A stretch of 64,000 nt of DNA from Kluyvera genomosp. 3 (lineage in GTDB: Bacteria > Pseudomonadota > Gammaproteobacteria > Enterobacterales > Enterobacteriaceae): contig CP022114.1 of NCBI GenBank assembly GCA_002211745.1, positions 4,372,645 through 4,436,644 on the forward strand, written 5' to 3'. Below the pieces are notes generated by a model. The model made no database searches. It was not told the DNA's origin and worked only from the letters and a program-made list of their open reading frames with translations. Positions 62,328 to 64,000 of this stretch are shown here, one piece after another. Both the position numbers and the translations under genes were made by a program. The stretch's first letter is position 1. The number at the start of each line of letters is the position of its first letter.

Positions 62328-63394
62328 ATGAGTATCAAAGACGGTATGAACTACGCCCCGGTGGGTAAACCGCAACCGGTTGTCGGCGAGGGTGAGTTTA
62401 TTATTGCCGCCGCCGCGTTGGACCACGGGCATATCTATGGCATGTGCAACGGCCTGATTGAAGCTGGGGCGACGCTGAAATGGGTTTATGACCCCGATCC
62501 AGCCAAAGTCGACAAGTTCGTCCAGCAGTATCCGCAGGTACAGGTTGCGCCGTCGCTGGAAACCATCCTCAACGACAGCAGCGTACAGCTGGTTGCTGGT
62601 GCCGCCGTACCTTCTGAACGCTGCGCGCTGGGGCTGAAGGTGATGGACGCGGGTAAAGATTACTTTACCGATAAAGCGCCGCTAACCACGCTGGCGCAGC
62701 TGGAGGCCGCTAAACGTAAGGTGGCGGCAACCGGGCGCAAATACGCGGTTTACTACAGCGAACGTCTGCACGTTGAAAGCGCCGTGTTCGCCGGGCAACT
62801 GGTGCAGCAAGGCGCGATTGGCCGCGTGATGCAGACGCTCGGCGTCGGCCCGCACCGTGAAGGCGAAGGCCGCCCGGACTGGTTCTACGAGAAGGAATTC
62901 TTCGGCGGCATCCTGTGTGATATCGGCAGCCACCAGATTGAGCAGTTTCTGTTTTACACCGGTAACACCGACGCGCGTGTCGTGGCGAGCCAGGTGCGCA
63001 ACGTTAACCATCCGCAGTATCCGCAGTTCGAAGATTTCGGCGACGCGATGCTGGCCGGGATAACGGCGCGACTGGCTACTTCCGCTGCGACTGGTTTACC
63101 CCGGACGGCCTCTCCAGTTGGGGCGACGGTCGCCTGACCCTGCTCGGCACCGAAGGCTACATTGAAATCCGTAAGTACGTCGATATCACTCGCGGCGAGC
63201 AGGATGTGGTGTATCTGGTCAACAAGGAGGGCGAATTCCGCTATCCGGTCGCCGGTCAGGTGGGCTTCCCGTACTTCGGCCAGCTGATTCTGGACTGCCT
63301 GAACCGTACGGAAAATGCCATGACCCAGGCGCACACCTTTAAAGCCGCCGAGCTGTGCGTAAAAGCGCAGATGCTGGCGAACGCGGTGGAATAA
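62328..63394 (+). CDS. divergent Gfo/Idh/MocA family protein (3 of 4), frameshifted as given
   Basis: Related to the others but atypical. The Rossmann start reads EFIIAAAALDHGHIYGMCNG, without the usual GxGxxG, and the EKP motif is replaced by YFTDKAPLTTLAQLE. The second domain keeps EKEFFGGILCDIGSHQIEQF. One G is missing near 63060; repaired length is 355. These changes may mean altered or no NAD(P) redox use, but the fold and operon place argue for a role with its neighbours. Confidence 0.82.
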
Positions 63395-63406
63395 CAGGAG
63401 GCGGCG

Positions 63407-64000
63407 ATGCAAACACGTCATGCGGCGATTATCGGCTGTGGCGCTATTCACACCTGTCACGTGGACGCGCTGCGCCACGTTCCGGGCGCGGTGCTGCGCG
63501 CGATAGTCGATATCGATAGCGAAAAGGGGAGCCGGCTTGCTGCCGACTATGGCTGTCAGTTTTATCAGGACTATCGCGAGATGCTGCTGGATGATGCCAT
63601 TGACGTGGTGCACATCTGCACGCCGCATTACCTGCATAAGCCGATGATCCTTGCCGCGCTGGCGGCAGGGAAACAGGTGTTCTGCGAAAAGCCGGTGGTG
63701 ATGAATCCGCAGGAGGTGAGCGACATTCAGGCCGCCGCCACGATCGCCCAACGTCATGTGGGTGTCTGTTATCAGAACCGCCTTAATCCTACCAGTCTGG
63801 CGATTCAACGCTGCATTGAGGAAGGCCGGCTTGGCGCAATGCGCGCCGTGAAAGCGGTGCTCACCTGGTCACGTTCCGGCAACTACTATGCCGCGAGTCC
63901 GTGGCGCGGCAGTTTCGCCACCGAGGGGGCAGCCTGTTGATCAACCAGGCCATTCATACCCTGGATCTGATGCAGTGGTTTGGCGGCGGCGTGCGGCGTC
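63407..64000 (+). CDS. Gfo/Idh/MocA family oxidoreductase (4 of 4), partial at the right edge and frameshifted
   Basis: Opens [20 protein letters not shown] with a Rossmann glycine motif and has [19 protein letters not shown]. One G is missing from a G run near 63931, after which it continues [20 protein letters not shown] to the edge. The ribosome site is AGGAGG, 12 nt after gene 3. The C-terminal part lies outside the window. Confidence 0.86.

Overview
This window is a chromosomal backbone segment of an enterobacterium. Gene order follows, in reverse, the E. coli 95-97 minute region: ahr, yjgR, lptG, lptF, pepA, holC, valS, rraB, argI, pyrBI, ridA, mgtA, treRBC, nrdDG, cybC, pmbA, darP, mpl, fbp, the galactofuranose ABC transporter genes, ppa, ytfP, tamB, tamA and msrA. 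Several features are not E. coli K-12-like: miaE, an ATP-type dihydroxyacetone kinase, a relBE pair, a PTS-regulator/ammonia-lyase locus, an extra chemoreceptor and a Gfo/Idh/MocA gene array. They point to Enterobacter, Leclercia, Citrobacter, Klebsiella or a relative. I do not assign a species.

Layout. Positions 1-12646 hold ahr, the dihydroxyacetone kinase, yjgR, the LPS transport permeases lptFG, pepA, holC, valS and yjgM. Positions 12671-18804 hold an unknown membrane protein, miaE, rraB, argI with paired ARG boxes, yjgK, the attenuated pyrLBI operon and ridA. Positions 18865-26182 hold mgtA with its leader peptide mgtL, then treR and treBC with a TreR operator. Positions 26183-29277 are the anaerobic ribonucleotide reductase operon with FNR-, NrdR- and DnaA-type sites. 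A relBE toxin-antitoxin pair follows.

Positions 29875-38718 are the most interesting part. This is an accessory locus on the minus strand. In transcription order it encodes a stand-alone PRD protein, a glycine-rich SFCGS protein, DUF4312, two membrane proteins (DUF4311, DUF4310), an amidohydrolase, a DgaE-type PLP ammonia-lyase, a KDGP aldolase, a periplasmic lactonase and a PRD/EIIB/EIIA regulator. A near-consensus CRP site and a perfect 20-bp palindrome sit upstream. The gene set suggests uptake and breakdown of an N-acylated amino-sugar acid or similar compound, through a transporter of unknown mechanism.

Positions 38889-58732 return to the backbone. An extra GNAT gene lies between darP and mpl, and a chemoreceptor lies between fbp and the galactofuranose transporter. 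From 58729 to the right edge there is a second accessory locus: a LacI-type regulator divergent from four tandem Gfo/Idh/MocA genes.

Two genome-wide patterns matter for reading this annotation. First, 30 genes are interrupted by about 60 frameshifts. Every one I examined is repaired by restoring G or C to a G/C run, and the restored lengths match the families. I therefore annotate these as single genes and treat the shifts as probable sequence errors. Second, a palindromic repeat with CCCTCTCCCC/GGGGAGAGGG arms occurs at six intergenic loci, mostly as inverted doublets (REPIN-like).
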